A DNA stretch of 45,214 nucleotides from contig CABTYO010000017.1 in NCBI GenBank assembly GCA_902489075.1, forward strand, positions 1 through 45,214, given 5' to 3'. A program made the translations under genes and the position numbers. Each line of letters opens with the position of its first letter. The first letter of the stretch is position 1. Below, one piece after another: positions 15,626 to 23,925 of the stretch. The notes below the pieces were generated by a model. The model ran no database searches. It saw only the letters and a list, made by a program, of their open reading frames with translations, and was not told the DNA's origin. This DNA comes from an uncultured Faecalicatena sp. (lineage in GTDB: Bacteria > Bacillota > Clostridia > Lachnospirales > Lachnospiraceae).

Positions 15626-17731
15626 ATGATTCAATTGATACCGGAACCGAAATCTGTGAAAGAATATGGAACGTATACGAAGATATTTACAGGACTGATC
15701 CTGTTGGATGAACAGGGGCAGGAAGCAGACAGAGAATGGACAGAGCTGGCAGAAGAACGATTTTGGAACTATCGTGAGATTACATTTCAAAAAATTGAAG
15801 GAAACAATGACGAAAAGAATATACAGGTGATTCTGAAAGGCTCTTTAGACGGGATCGAGACAGAAAATGAGAAGCTTTTCAGAGAGCAGGGGTATGTATT
15901 AGAAATAAATGAGGACCAGGTTACAATCAGTTATGAAACAAAAGCCGGATTTATCAATGCGGTTACCTCAATGAAGCAGATATTGGAGGAAAAGGCAGAC
16001 GGGTATGTTCTGCCCCGGCTGTACATGGTGGATTATCCATCTGTCCCGGTGAGGGCGATCGCACAGACCTTTTCCTGGTATGCCGGATATGGGAGATTCG
16101 GGTTCGACAGCCAGCTCTGGGGATATGAGGAGTGGGAGCAGTACCTGAATATCTGCCTGGACAACAAGATCAATCAGTTTAACCTTGTGATGTACGGCTA
16201 CTGGCCGTTTGAGATGCCGGGTTACCCGGAGACTGTATTTAAAGATGTTCCGATCAAAATATGGAACGCGGAAAACAGGAGATGGCTGGCAGTCCGTTAT
16301 ACCCACCCGAACCTGGAGGAGCCTTTCCTTGAGAAATTTATCCACAGGGCTCATAGATTCGGTGTGAAGATTTTTGCATACGTAGGATTAAATTCCTACA
16401 ACGGTGCATTTACGATCAAGCACCCGGAGGCAAGGATGCAGACTCCGGCAGGGAGTGATTTTAAGAACGATTTTGATTCCCTGTGCCTGAGTTATCCGGG
16501 AAATGTGGAGTATATCGTGGAATCCATGAGAGAGATCGCGCGGATCGGATTCGACGGATATACTCTGGAAGAGAGCGAGGAAGGCTTCTGGTTCTGCGAG
16601 TGTGAGGAATGTAAGAAACGCTGGCACGCTTCCTCAAAAACACCGGGAGAAGCCAAACATAAGGCAAATATGTGGCTTTTGAGAAAAATCTATGACGCAG
16701 TCAGAGAGATTAACCCGGAAGCGGTCATCGGAATCCGTGCATTCCGTCAGCCGCCGCTGATCAAATCACCGGAGTTTTTACAGGAATGTATTGACTCCAT
16801 GCCGGAAGACATCATGCTGTTCTGGGCACCGGGCTTATATGTTCCCGAGTCAGAATTTATAAAATGGTGTGAGGCATTCGGAAAAGACCGGATCTGGGCG
16901 CGTGATACGGAATCAAACTCCATCACCTCCACGATGGGACGTTTATACCGGACCTTTAAGAGCAATGTAATCCGTTATGAGGATGAGCCGAACGAGCAGG
17001 TGATCGAGACAGACATCCGTCAGCATAAGGGCAGCGTCAGGATGGGAGTGCATGGGATCAATGGTTTCATGTTTGAGTGGTACGGACTGTTCATGCATCT
17101 GTTTGCACACGGAAATTATGGCTGGGGTTCCATGATGGACAATGAGGAATTCTATCACCGGGCATGCAGACAGAACTTTGGAGATCTGGGGGAAACCGTA
17201 CTGTATGTCATGCAGAACATGGTGACGATCCACGAAAGCCAGATTCCTCTCTACACGACACCGTTCCCGTTCCAGAAGAATAGAATGACCAGGCGGGACA
17301 TCCCGGCGATTCTTCAGGCGAAGAAGAACCATGAGAACATGATGGCGAAGATTGAGATGCTCAGAAGGGCAGCCTGTGAAAATGAAAGGCTCCGCCCGTG
17401 GCTGACTCATTTCGATAAGCTGAAAAACGCAGAGCGCAGGAATGCAGTCATCTATGACATGGTCCTTGCAGCACTGGCATATGAGGAAGAGACTGATCCT
17501 GTGAAAAAGGACAGGCTGCTGGATGAGATCCTCTATTACAACGAACAGGACTTTGATATCGTAAAAGAAATGTTTTTCGATATCAATCCGGTAACAGAGA
17601 CAGGAATTGGAAGCTGCATGTTCCCATACCATGAGCTGAAACGTCTGATCCACAATATCCGTCATCCCGAGGCACAGGACACAGAGGTGATCAGTTCAGG
17701 TGTTGAGGCGTTTGGATGGCTTTGGTTATAA
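15626..17731 (+). CDS. GH20/GH67-like glycoside hydrolase, cytosolic
   Basis: The 701-residue protein starts with a GH20b/GH67N-like alpha-beta domain (IPEPKSVKEYGTYTKIF, about 1-130). A TIM-barrel-like region follows from VPVRAIAQTFSW and YEEWEQYLNICLDNKINQFNL. The barrel holds a Cys cluster C324-x-C326-xx-C329 preceded by YTLEESEEGF, a layout seen in DUF4838/GH67-type proteins. I see neither the GH20 GGDE motif nor a clear GH67 acid motif, so the catalytic pair is uncertain; E residues of LEESEE are candidates. It has no signal peptide. It is placed between the binding protein and the ATPase, so it should act on the imported compound. A strong AGGAGGAG site precedes the ATG. Confidence 0.65.
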   Translation: MIQLIPEPKSVKEYGTYTKIFTGLILLDEQGQEADREWTELAEERFWNYREITFQKIEGNNDEKNIQVILKGSLDGIETENEKLFREQGYVLEINEDQVTISYETKAGFINAVTSMKQILEEKADGYVLPRLYMVDYPSVPVRAIAQTFSWYAGYGRFGFDSQLWGYEEWEQYLNICLDNKINQFNLVMYGYWPFEMPGYPETVFKDVPIKIWNAENRRWLAVRYTHPNLEEPFLEKFIHRAHRFGVKIFAYVGLNSYNGAFTIKHPEARMQTPAGSDFKNDFDSLCLSYPGNVEYIVESMREIARIGFDGYTLEESEEGFWFCECEECKKRWHASSKTPGEAKHKANMWLLRKIYDAVREINPEAVIGIRAFRQPPLIKSPEFLQECIDSMPEDIMLFWAPGLYVPESEFIKWCEAFGKDRIWARDTESNSITSTMGRLYRTFKSNVIRYEDEPNEQVIETDIRQHKGSVRMGVHGINGFMFEWYGLFMHLFAHGNYGWGSMMDNEEFYHRACRQNFGDLGETVLYVMQNMVTIHESQIPLYTTPFPFQKNRMTRRDIPAILQAKKNHENMMAKIEMLRRAACENERLRPWLTHFDKLKNAERRNAVIYDMVLAALAYEEETDPVKKDRLLDEILYYNEQDFDIVKEMFFDINPVTETGIGSCMFPYHELKRLIHNIRHPEAQDTEVISSGVEAFGWLWL

Positions 17732-17746
17732 GGAGGAGTGAAAAAT

Positions 17747-19267
17747 ATGGGCGGAACAAAGGATGAAGTTACTCCGCTGATTGAGGTGAAGGATTGTACC
17801 ATGGAATTTCCCGGGGTGAAGGCGCTGGACCAGGTGAATTTTACACTGATGCCGGGAGAATGCCATGCGCTGGTCGGTGAGAACGGGGCAGGAAAGTCAA
17901 CGCTTTCAAAATGTATCACCGGAGAAAACCAGATGACAAAGGGAGAATTATACGTCCGTGGCGAGAAGATTAAGACATCTTCTTATACCATCAGAGAATC
18001 ACAGTCCCGCGGAATTGCCATTGTGCATCAGGAATTTACCCTGATGGAAGATATGACAGGCGTGGAGAATATTTTTGTCGGACGGTATGAGAAAAAACAC
18101 GGGCATATTGACTGGAAGGCTCTGGACAAAAGGGCAGAAGAACTGATGGAGTCCATGCAGTGTGAGGTGAATTTAAAGATTCCGGTGAAGCACCTGCGGA
18201 CGGCAGAGAAGCAGATCATTCAGCTTGCCAAGGCGCTGCTGGATAATCCGAGGATCATTATTTTCGATGAGCTGACAGCAGTGCTGCAGGAAAAGGATAT
18301 CGAGAATATCTTCCGGATCATCTCTGTTTTAAAAGAAAAAGGCATCGGGATTATCTACATTTCCCACCGCCTGGACGAAGTATTTTCCTGCTGTGATGCA
18401 TATACGGTTCTGTGCGACGGCAAATATATTCACTCAGGAAGAGTGTCAGAGGTAGACTACGACGGGCTTGTAAAGCTGATCATCGGGCGGGAGCTGGAGA
18501 ATATCTATCCGCCAGTCAACGAGGATTTAGGCGAAGTGATCCTGGAATTAAAGAACCTGACGGCACCCAAGGCATTCCGTAATATCAATCTTACTGTCAG
18601 GGAAGGTGAGGTCGTAGGTCTCGCCGGACTCTTAGGGGCAGGCAAGACGGAACTGGTACAGGCTGTTTTTGGCAACCATAAGATCGTAAGCGGCGAGGTA
18701 CTGGTGAAAGGAAAGCCTGTGAACATCAGAAGTCCGTGGCAGGCTATCCGTCTCGGAATGGGGCTTGTGCCAGATGAGAGAAGGACACTGGGACTGAATA
18801 TGAAGTTTGATATCAAAGATAATACGACTCTTCCCTCCATGAAGCTGTTCAAGAAACTGGGAATTTTCCAGGATCATAAGGAAGAAATGAAGGCGGCATA
18901 TGAGATCAACGAGAAGATGAACCTGAAATATCATTCCCTCTGGCAGAATGTGAAGAAGCTGTCCGGCGGAAACCAGCAGAAGATCGTTATAGCAAAGTGG
19001 ATGCTGCGCGATACGGAAATCTTCCTTCTGGACGAGCCGACCCGTGGAATCGATATCGGTGCCAAATTTGAGATCTATCAGCTGATCCATGAGCTGTCAA
19101 GGCAGAAAAAGGCAGTCATCCTCGTCTCACCGGAGATGGAGGAGCTGATCGGATTGTGCAACCGCGTCTATGTTATGTATGAAGGGGCCATCCTGGATGA
19201 AGTAGAAGGAGAACGGAAGACACAGGAAGTAATCATCAACAATTTGTTAGGAGTGAATGCGGAATGA
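17747..19267 (+). CDS. sugar ABC transporter ATPase, two NBDs (RbsA-like)
   Basis: The 506-residue protein carries two nucleotide-binding domains in one chain, as in RbsA, MglA and XylG. The first Walker A is GENGAGKST (about 44-52) and its Walker B is IIIFDELTAVL. The second domain has Walker A GLLGAGKTE, signature LSGGNQQK and Walker B FLLDEPTRGID. The first domain's signature position reads LRTAEKQ, and its Walker B lacks the usual Pro (DELTA instead of DEPTA). The frame opens at a GTG (17738), but AGGAGG at 17731-17736 spaces properly only to the ATG at 17747. It powers the permease that follows, whose ATG overlaps this stop. Confidence 0.94.
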   Translation: MGGTKDEVTPLIEVKDCTMEFPGVKALDQVNFTLMPGECHALVGENGAGKSTLSKCITGENQMTKGELYVRGEKIKTSSYTIRESQSRGIAIVHQEFTLMEDMTGVENIFVGRYEKKHGHIDWKALDKRAEELMESMQCEVNLKIPVKHLRTAEKQIIQLAKALLDNPRIIIFDELTAVLQEKDIENIFRIISVLKEKGIGIIYISHRLDEVFSCCDAYTVLCDGKYIHSGRVSEVDYDGLVKLIIGRELENIYPPVNEDLGEVILELKNLTAPKAFRNINLTVREGEVVGLAGLLGAGKTELVQAVFGNHKIVSGEVLVKGKPVNIRSPWQAIRLGMGLVPDERRTLGLNMKFDIKDNTTLPSMKLFKKLGIFQDHKEEMKAAYEINEKMNLKYHSLWQNVKKLSGGNQQKIVIAKWMLRDTEIFLLDEPTRGIDIGAKFEIYQLIHELSRQKKAVILVSPEMEELIGLCNRVYVMYEGAILDEVEGERKTQEVIINNLLGVNAE

Positions 19268-20229
19268 ATGAGTTTAAAGAAAAATCAAAAAGATATAACG
19301 GTGGCATGAAAGCAGTCTTAAGTGACTGGATGATCGTATTTTTATTCATAATCCTTTTTGCGTTGTGTTGTCTGAACAGTAATTTCCGCACATCTACAAA
19401 CATTATGAATGTCCTGCGGCAGGCATCCTTTGTGGCGATCATCGCGATGGGTGAATTCTTTGTTATTCTGATCGGTGAGATGGATATGTCCATTTCGTCG
19501 ACCATAGGAATGGTTTCCATCTTTTTTGCAGGATTTGTGGTAAATAATAAAATGCCGATATGGGCCGCGTTTTTAATTGTCATTGCCATGTCTGCGGTGA
19601 TCGGCATTCTCAATGGCTGTCTCGTGGTGTACGGTAAAATGCCTTCTTTCATCGCCACACTGACGATCATGAATATGCTCAAAGGAATCAATTACATATA
19701 TTCAAACGGACTTCCAATCTCAGGTCTGCCGGAATCCTTCGGACAGATGGCTCTTGGCAAGGTGGCAGGCGTTCCAATCGCAGTCATCCTGATGGCAGCC
19801 GTAGCGGTGATTTTATATTTCTTTACGGCACATACGGAACCTGGGCGCAGCTTCTTTGCAGTGGGCGGTAATAAGGAGGCTGCAAAGCTTTCCGGATTGA
19901 ACGTACAGTTTATTTCTATCCTGGCATTTGTGATGAGCGGTATCCTGTCTGCCATCGGTGCACTGGGACTGACTGCAAGGACACAGTCAGGAAATGTAAC
20001 TCTGGGAGACCAGCTTCTGTTCGATGTCATGACGATCTGCGTTCTGGGCGGAACCTCATTGACAGGCGGAAGAGGAAGAGTTGCCGGGATCGTCGTAGGT
20101 GCACTGTTCCTGCAGGTGATCTCCAACATCATGGTCCTGATGGGAATCAATACCTACTGGCAGTGGGTCGTAAAAGGAATCATCCTCGTAGTAGTTGTAC
20201 TGATTGATTCTTTCTCGAAAAAGGAGTAG
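19264..20229 (+). CDS. sugar ABC transporter permease (RbsC-like)
   Basis: This 321-residue membrane protein is of the BPD_transp_2 class with about eight to ten hydrophobic segments, the usual size for RbsC/XylH subunits. Typical conserved pieces are IGEMDMSISSTIGMVSI, NGCLVVYGKMPSFIATL and VLGGTSLTGGRGRVAGIVVGAL. It forms the homodimeric channel for the two-domain ATPase; the start overlaps the ATPase stop (ATGA). The importer is complete: binding protein, ATPase and permease are all in this operon. Confidence 0.94.
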   Translation: MNEFKEKSKRYNGGMKAVLSDWMIVFLFIILFALCCLNSNFRTSTNIMNVLRQASFVAIIAMGEFFVILIGEMDMSISSTIGMVSIFFAGFVVNNKMPIWAAFLIVIAMSAVIGILNGCLVVYGKMPSFIATLTIMNMLKGINYIYSNGLPISGLPESFGQMALGKVAGVPIAVILMAAVAVILYFFTAHTEPGRSFFAVGGNKEAAKLSGLNVQFISILAFVMSGILSAIGALGLTARTQSGNVTLGDQLLFDVMTICVLGGTSLTGGRGRVAGIVVGALFLQVISNIMVLMGINTYWQWVVKGIILVVVVLIDSFSKKE

Positions 20230-20231
20230 TC

Positions 20232-20621
20232 ATGCCAAAACAGATCATCGGTCAGACTGGTAAACTAAAAGCTTCCATGGTGGAGGAGTATGTAAGGCTT
20301 CACGCCCATGTATGGGATGAAGTACTGAATATGATAGAAGCCTGCAATATCAGAAATTATTCGATTTTTCTAAAAGGGGAGTACGTCTTTTCCTATTATG
20401 AATATGTTGGGGAGGACTATGCCGCAGACATGCGGAAGATGGAGGAAGACCCGGCCACCCAGCGCTGGTGGGAATATACGCATCCGTGTTTTGAACGCTA
20501 TGGTGCAGATCCCGGGAGCGAATACTGTGCGGATATGGAACAGATTTTTTATTTTCATCCACAGCATGGGGCAGATTCATCGGAAAAAGCGAAAGTAGAA
20601 AGTAATGAAATAAGCAAATAA
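20232..20621 (+). CDS. L-rhamnose mutarotase family protein (RhaM/RhaU)
   Basis: The 129-residue protein matches the RhaM family of dimeric alpha/beta barrels that interconvert sugar anomers. Seen in sequence are the family blocks LHAHVWDEVLNMIEACNIRNYSIF and DPATQRWWEYTHP, with the conserved His in RLHAHVW. Members act on L-rhamnose, and some relatives on L-fucose. It begins two bases after the permease stop with a GGAG site, so it belongs to the operon and suggests the imported compound is an aldose that must be presented as one anomer. No rhamnose isomerase or kinase is present in the window. Confidence 0.9.
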   Translation: MPKQIIGQTGKLKASMVEEYVRLHAHVWDEVLNMIEACNIRNYSIFLKGEYVFSYYEYVGEDYAADMRKMEEDPATQRWWEYTHPCFERYGADPGSEYCADMEQIFYFHPQHGADSSEKAKVESNEISK

Positions 20622-20642
20622 GTAAATAAGGAGGATATAAAA

Positions 20643-21002
20643 GTGGAATATGGAAACAGGGTATGGATATTCCCGGATGCAGAGCTGCCGCCGGAAGGTG
20701 TGAACAGCATCCCGGGACATGAATCCATCATCATTACGAACACCGGGAAGGAAGATGCCCATATCAGGATCACACTGTTTTATACAGACAGGGATCCGGT
20801 GACAGATATACAGATTACGGTAAACGCTCAGCGTGTCCGCTGTCTGCGTACCAATGAAGAGAAAGACTTTGGAAAGTATACGGCAGCCATTGGCGAACAG
20901 TATGCAGTCATGCTGGAAAGTGATGTTCCGGTCGTTGCACAATACGGGCGGGCCGAGCCGAGGGCGGTTGCATTCTATACCACACCCGGATATGCGTGTT
21001 AA
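20643..21002 (+). CDS. ASRT-family (sensory rhodopsin transducer-like) protein
   Basis: This 119-residue beta-rich protein matches the Anabaena sensory rhodopsin transducer family: GNRVWIFPDAELPPEG, HESIIITNTGKEDAHIRIT, DRDPVTDIQITVNAQRVRCLR and SDVPVVAQYGRAEPRAVAFYTT. No rhodopsin gene is near. The superfamily has been proposed to bind small molecules, perhaps carbohydrates, and family members occur in sugar operons. Here it may bind the imported sugar or a pathway intermediate. The start is GTG, with AGGAGG at 20629-20634 eight bases upstream. Confidence 0.85.
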   Translation: MEYGNRVWIFPDAELPPEGVNSIPGHESIIITNTGKEDAHIRITLFYTDRDPVTDIQITVNAQRVRCLRTNEEKDFGKYTAAIGEQYAVMLESDVPVVAQYGRAEPRAVAFYTTPGYAC

Positions 21003-21084
21003 CGGATGTCTGCAAAAAGTGAGCGACGGATCATCAGAATCATGTCGAAGTAAAAAGAGATAAAAAGAAATGGAGGAAATGAAT

Positions 21085-22263
21085 ATGGCAGAAAATGGAA
21101 AGGTTTTTATTCCGGATTATGAGTACAAGGAAAGAGTGGCAAGAGCCGCAAAGATTTTACAGAGAGAGGGCCTGGATGCTCTGATTGTAAACTCGAATGA
21201 ATCAGACTATGCAAACGCGAGATATTTTTCAGGCTTCTGGCCGCTGTTCGAGCGTGCAGGCGTTGTGATTGCGCCAAACGGAGACGCTGCCCTGCTTGCA
21301 GGACCGGAGAGCCGCCAGTTTGCGGCAGACAGATCCAGGATTGACAAGGTATTTGTCTTGAAGGAATACAGGGAAGGTGCAGACCCTGCCTACCCGGAGC
21401 TGAAGGCGGATACCTATCAGGATGTATTCAAGGCACTGGGGATCAGCGGGAAAAAGCTTCGGATCGGTGTGGCAAGCTACCTGGATACTTCTGTCATTAT
21501 TATGGAAGGAATTAAGACTGCATTCCCGGGAGCCGAGATCGTACGGGCGGATCACATCATGGTAGAGCTGCGTTCCATCAAATCAATCAACGAAATCAAC
21601 TGCTTAAAGGAAGGCTACCGGATCGCTGAGCTGGCTACCCAGCAGGTGATCAAAGAGATTCAGCCTGGAATGACAGAATTGCAGATGGTCGGTGTGGCAG
21701 AGCGCGTTGTCTACGAAAATGGTGCGGAGTATGAAGGTCTTCCGATGTATGTCTTCTCAGAAGCATCTACAAGACATGCGATTTCCAGATCTTCTTACCG
21801 TAAATTCCAAAAAGGGGATATCGTACAGCTGAATCTGTCTGCAAAGATCGACGGATACTCAGCAGCCATCGGATACCCGATCGTCCTTGGCAGGCTGGAA
21901 GGAAGACGCCGTGACGTTGTCATGTTCGGACTGGAAGCACATAACTGGACACAGAGACAGGTGAAAGCAGGAGTGCAGGCATCCGAGATCGCGAAGAATT
22001 TCTATCAGTATTATGTAGACAACGGCTATCAGGATAATTTCGTATACGGACCTCTGCATGGAACTGGAATGATCGAGGTTGAGGCACCATGGGTAGAGAC
22101 GACTTCCGATTATGCCCTGAAACCGAATATGACCTATCAGATCGACACCTTTATTTCAACCGATACCTTCGGCGTGCGCTGGGAGAAAGGAATCGCTGTC
22201 ACAGAGGAGGGCTGTGAGGTACTTTCACCGGAAATCGGAAAATTATATGAACTGAACTTTTAG
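21085..22263 (+). CDS. M24-family creatinase/prolidase-like protein without metal ligands
   Basis: The 392-residue protein has the creatinase N-domain (about 15-160) and the pita-bread M24 domain (about 165-392). Metallo-members need two Asp, one His and two Glu. Here the Asp positions read N250 (VQLNLSA) and A261-I262 (GYSAAIGYP), and the first Glu position reads D354, while H325 (HGTG) and E367 (RWEKG) remain. H231 occupies the position of the catalytic His of creatinase, which is also metal-free. This points to a creatinase-type C-N hydrolase or lyase rather than a peptidase. I chose the ATG at 21085 because GGAGG lies eight bases upstream. The creatininase-family gene follows 27 bases later. 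Confidence 0.88.
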   Translation: MAENGKVFIPDYEYKERVARAAKILQREGLDALIVNSNESDYANARYFSGFWPLFERAGVVIAPNGDAALLAGPESRQFAADRSRIDKVFVLKEYREGADPAYPELKADTYQDVFKALGISGKKLRIGVASYLDTSVIIMEGIKTAFPGAEIVRADHIMVELRSIKSINEINCLKEGYRIAELATQQVIKEIQPGMTELQMVGVAERVVYENGAEYEGLPMYVFSEASTRHAISRSSYRKFQKGDIVQLNLSAKIDGYSAAIGYPIVLGRLEGRRRDVVMFGLEAHNWTQRQVKAGVQASEIAKNFYQYYVDNGYQDNFVYGPLHGTGMIEVEAPWVETTSDYALKPNMTYQIDTFISTDTFGVRWEKGIAVTEEGCEVLSPEIGKLYELNF

Positions 22264-22290
22264 TGCTGCGTAAAAAGGGGGCGTAAAATT

Positions 22291-23028
22291 ATGCAGATGG
22301 TAGATATGTTTTATAAGGAACTGGATGATGCAAAGAAACGGAAGGTGCCGTTTATCATTCCCATTGGGACTATTGAGTACCATGCGCTCCATGCGAGCTG
22401 CGGGACCGACACCATGGTAATAAACGGGATCATGCGGGAACTGGAGAAGAAGAAGGAAATCGTCGTATGTCCCCCGATCTGGTACGGTGTTGCAAGCTAT
22501 GCCGTAGCAGGCCCGGAAAGCGGAACGATCCATGTAGATGTGGATGTCTATGAGCAGTACATTTACTGTATCCTAAAATCCATGATCTACGGGGGCAACA
22601 AGAACATCTATTGTGTAGCCCATCATCAGACAGAAGAAGCGGGGCTGATGCCGATGACGCTGGCATGTCACAAGGCGGCAAAGAAAGTGATCATGGAATA
22701 TATGGAAGACACCCGTGGAAAAGGCTGGTGGGGCAGCAATGATTATGCAGATTATTATGAAAACTTAGGCTCCGGTGATGATCCATTCTCTTATATCAAG
22801 GTGATTCCTCTGATCAGCGCCGAGGCACAGCATAAATGCGGCGGTTTTGACCATGCAGGCAAATTCGAGTCCAGCCTGATGTATGCGCTGTATCCTGATC
22901 ATGTGGATCTGGAGAGGACAAAGGAGAATACAGAGTGGTTCGCCCAAAGCTCCAGAGAGACAAGCATGGAACTGGGCCAGCATATGGTGGCATGCACGCT
23001 GGAGGCACTGGAAGAAATCATTGTATAA
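22291..23028 (+). CDS. creatininase-family hydrolase
   Basis: The 245-residue protein belongs to the creatininase family, metal enzymes opening cyclic amides and, in relatives, cyclic sugar ketones or formamides. The start of the metal site is intact: E29 and H31 in PIGTIEYHALH and D40 in CGTDT. H112 in VAHHQTE and E193 in DHAGKFESS are at plausible further positions. The usual NGHGGN motif is replaced by VAHHQTE, so it is a divergent branch. A creatininase-like and a creatinase-like gene side by side recall the creatinine to creatine to sarcosine path, yet the sugar importer and mutarotase around them suggest another ring compound. Confidence 0.88.
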   Translation: MQMVDMFYKELDDAKKRKVPFIIPIGTIEYHALHASCGTDTMVINGIMRELEKKKEIVVCPPIWYGVASYAVAGPESGTIHVDVDVYEQYIYCILKSMIYGGNKNIYCVAHHQTEEAGLMPMTLACHKAAKKVIMEYMEDTRGKGWWGSNDYADYYENLGSGDDPFSYIKVIPLISAEAQHKCGGFDHAGKFESSLMYALYPDHVDLERTKENTEWFAQSSRETSMELGQHMVACTLEALEEIIV

Positions 23029-23043
23029 GAAAGGAATCCTATC

Positions 23044-23634
23044 ATGACGGAAGAAGAAAAGGCACTCTCGGGTATGCTGTATTATGCGAAGGAAGAAAAT
23101 CTGCAGAGGGAGCGTGAGAGAAGCCAGGAGTTAAGCTTTCTTTACAACAGCCTGCGTCCTTCGCAGGTAAAAGAGCGGGAAGAGATGATCCGCCGGGAAA
23201 TGAAAAAAACGGGGGAACATTTCCGCATAGAGGAACCGTTCCACTGTGATTTCTGGGGAAGGGTCACTCTTGGAGAAAACTTTTTTGCAAATTATAACTT
23301 CACCATCCTGGCGGGAAACGAAGTGACCTTCGGAGACAATGTCATGTTTGGCCCCAACTGCGGCATTTATGCCGCAGGACATGCCTATGACAGGCAGCGG
23401 AGGGCGGCAGGACTGGAATATGCACTTCCGGTTCATATCGGAAATGATGTCTGGATCGGCGGGCATGTGTCTATCATGTCGGGAGTTACAATCGGTGACG
23501 GCAGCATCATAGGCGCAGGAAGCGTTGTGATCCATGATATCCCGGCCAATGTGGTGGCGTGCGGCAATCCATGCAGGGTGATCAGAGAGATTTCACCGGA
23601 GGACGACAGGAAATTCTTAGGTGAAACATTGTAA
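23044..23634 (+). CDS. maltose/galactoside O-acetyltransferase-like protein
   Basis: This 196-residue protein has left-handed parallel beta-helix hexapeptide repeats. An N-terminal Mac-type helical region (about 5-60) is followed by repeats (about 65-185) with catalytic His H113 in AAGHAYD and the closing GVTIGDGSIIGAGSVV and GNPCRVIREI segments. It transfers acetyl groups from acetyl-CoA to a sugar hydroxyl, often to detoxify non-metabolised sugars. It starts 16 bases after the creatininase gene with an AAAGGA site and is the last gene of the operon. Confidence 0.93.
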   Translation: MTEEEKALSGMLYYAKEENLQRERERSQELSFLYNSLRPSQVKEREEMIRREMKKTGEHFRIEEPFHCDFWGRVTLGENFFANYNFTILAGNEVTFGDNVMFGPNCGIYAAGHAYDRQRRAAGLEYALPVHIGNDVWIGGHVSIMSGVTIGDGSIIGAGSVVIHDIPANVVACGNPCRVIREISPEDDRKFLGETL

Positions 23635-23647
23635 AAATTATAAAAGG

Positions 23648-23700
23648 GACCGGCAGGTACGGCAGATGATTAGTCTGCTGAAACTGCCGGTTCTTTTTTT
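23648..23700 (+). terminator. terminator of the sugar operon
   Basis: The outer stem GACCGGCAG (23648-23656) pairs with CTGCCGGTT (23684-23692), an inner GCAGA/TCTGC stem lies at about 23662-23678, and an eight-base T-run follows. It closes the operon that starts at the 14328 promoter. Confidence 0.88.
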
Positions 23701-23860
23701 TACAACACCGGGATATCTGTATGTATCAGTTTTGGGCATCGAGATCCATTGGCCTGGCGTTAAGCGCCGTCATTTCAGTGGCGGTGCAAGGCAGATGAAA
23801 TCCATGTGGATGGAAGGAATACACATGGATGCCCGATCATTGTTGTATGCTGTAAAATGG

Positions 23861-23890
23861 TTTACGGCAGAGCTGGTTGTATAGTATAAT
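23861..23890 (+). promoter_or_regulatory. probable promoter of the LytTR/GHKL operon
   Basis: TTTACG (23861-23866), an 18-base spacer and TATAAT (23885-23890) lie 36 bases before the regulator's ATG. The -35 is weak, as expected for a regulated or autoregulated promoter. The gap 23701-23860 holds nothing else that I recognise. Confidence 0.45.
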
Positions 23891-23925
23891 AAATTATAAA
23901 TAATTATCAGAAGGAAGTCTTGTAA

